This document shows, in pieces, positions 13,531-13,772 of a DNA stretch of 13,772 bases. The DNA is from CADEED01 sp035761265 (GTDB lineage Bacteria > Pseudomonadota > Gammaproteobacteria > Steroidobacterales > Steroidobacteraceae). Both the position numbers and the translations under genes were made by a program. The notes beneath the pieces were generated by a model. The model worked only from the letters and a program-made list of their open reading frames with translations. It did not search any database and was not told the DNA's origin. How positions within the stretch are numbered: the stretch's first letter is position 1; the number at the start of each line of letters is the position of its first letter. The DNA is taken from assembly GCA_035761265.1 (NCBI GenBank), contig DASTRL010000304.1, positions 1-13,772 of the forward strand, given 5' to 3'.

Positions 13531-13772
13531 TCAGCCTCCTTGGGGCGCTTCAATCAGCGGGGGACGCGTCATGTGTCCCACGCGCCTCGCCTCTCGGCTC
13601 AGCAGTTTGGCGTCCGCGAGCAGCAGGGCTTCGTACCAGCGCGAAACCTCATCGAGGTGCCGGGTCTGCTGCTGGAGCGCGCGATCGAAGCGTTCCGACG
13701 TGTCCTCGTGATGCAGAATCCGGATAGCCAAATCCGTGCGCAACCGTGTATCTATAAAGATACAACTTCGTA
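13531..13772 (-). CDS. Unidentified protein, C-terminal fragment running off the right edge
   Basis: On the minus strand a frame is open from the right edge to a TGA at 13531-13533. The segment below 13743 uses GC-rich third positions like its neighbours and gives a charged, helical peptide (TRHLDEVSRWYEALLLADAKLL), so it looks coding. I do not recognise the family. The only in-window start is a TTG at 13743, with no ribosome-binding site and an AT-rich palindrome just upstream. Either the gene begins further right or a short gene starts weakly here. The stop is 40 bp upstream of the DUF3187-like start on the same strand, suggesting co-transcription. A spurious frame is a real alternative. 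Confidence 0.45.
   Translation of the reverse strand, partial: RSCIFIDTRLRTDLAIRILHHEDTSERFDRALQQQTRHLDEVSRWYEALLLADAKLLSREARRVGHMTRPPLIEAPQGG
13747..13764. promoter_or_regulatory. 18-bp AT-rich palindrome at the right edge
   Basis: TGTATCTATAAAGATACA has perfect 7-bp arms (TGTATCT / AGATACA) around ATAA. It is markedly AT-rich for this window. The size and symmetry suit an operator for a winged-helix or TetR-type dimer. It lies just upstream of the possible TTG start at 13743 on the minus strand. If the edge gene reads through from the right, the palindrome would instead be within its coding region. Confidence 0.45.

Noticed and set aside
12393..13727. Plus-strand open frame of 444 codons opposite the DUF3187-like gene
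   Set aside because: The minus-strand product has a signal peptide, ribosome-binding site and family motifs; the plus-strand one has none.

Overview
The window is a strongly GC-rich piece of bacterial chromosome. Its gene complement is that of a Gram-negative proteobacterium: an exosortase/PEP-CTERM cassette, a two-partner-secretion (TpsB) porin, a DUF3187-type outer-membrane barrel and a large c-di-GMP protein. A gammaproteobacterium of the Steroidobacter/Nevskia/Xanthomonad sort is my best guess. That is inference from gene content, since there is no rRNA or tRNA to anchor it. I see no tRNA, rRNA, CRISPR array or insertion sequence.

Layout. (1) Bases 1-453, plus strand: the 3' end of a conserved hypothetical gene, overlapping by 4 bp a three-helix SemiSWEET-type transporter. 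(2) Bases 458-3838, minus strand: a tight three-gene operon with overlapping ends. In order of transcription it encodes a secreted VIT + VWA protein ending in a PEP-CTERM-like tail, an exosortase with its Cys/Arg/His triad, and a small EpsI-like protein. It looks like a self-contained sorting system with one dedicated substrate. (3) Bases 3987-5363, plus strand: an APC-family amino-acid permease. Its last eight sense codons and stop lie in a perfect 23-bp inverted repeat that fills the space to the convergent neighbour. (4) Bases 5386-7815, minus strand: a monoacylglycerol-lipase-like hydrolase downstream of a TpsB/ShlB-family outer-membrane transporter. (5) Bases 7984-12362, plus strand, divergent from the TpsB gene: a secreted FecR-domain protein with a very long Ala/Gly/Val/Asp-rich tail, translationally coupled to a CHASE2-PAS-GGDEF-EAL protein whose c-di-GMP motifs are nearly all intact. 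(6) Bases 12384-13772, minus strand: a DUF3187-like outer-membrane protein behind the end of an unidentified gene that runs off the right edge. An 18-bp AT-rich palindrome lies at that edge.

How the genes may work together. Regions 2 and 5 are the two candidate systems. In region 2 the exosortase would process the C-terminus of the VIT-VWA protein, and the EpsI-like partner would assist. In region 5 the CHASE2 domain would sense something in the periplasm, with the FecR protein as likely partner or ligand, and change c-di-GMP. The divergent TpsB porin, which has no classical TpsA next to it, could export the FecR protein or its repetitive tail. The divergent promoter region has three copies of the heptamer TGAGTCG/CGACTCA, two of them forming a 20-bp palindrome just inside the FecR reading frame, so the two arms may be co-regulated. 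Functions were assigned by recognising motifs by eye; no database search was possible.
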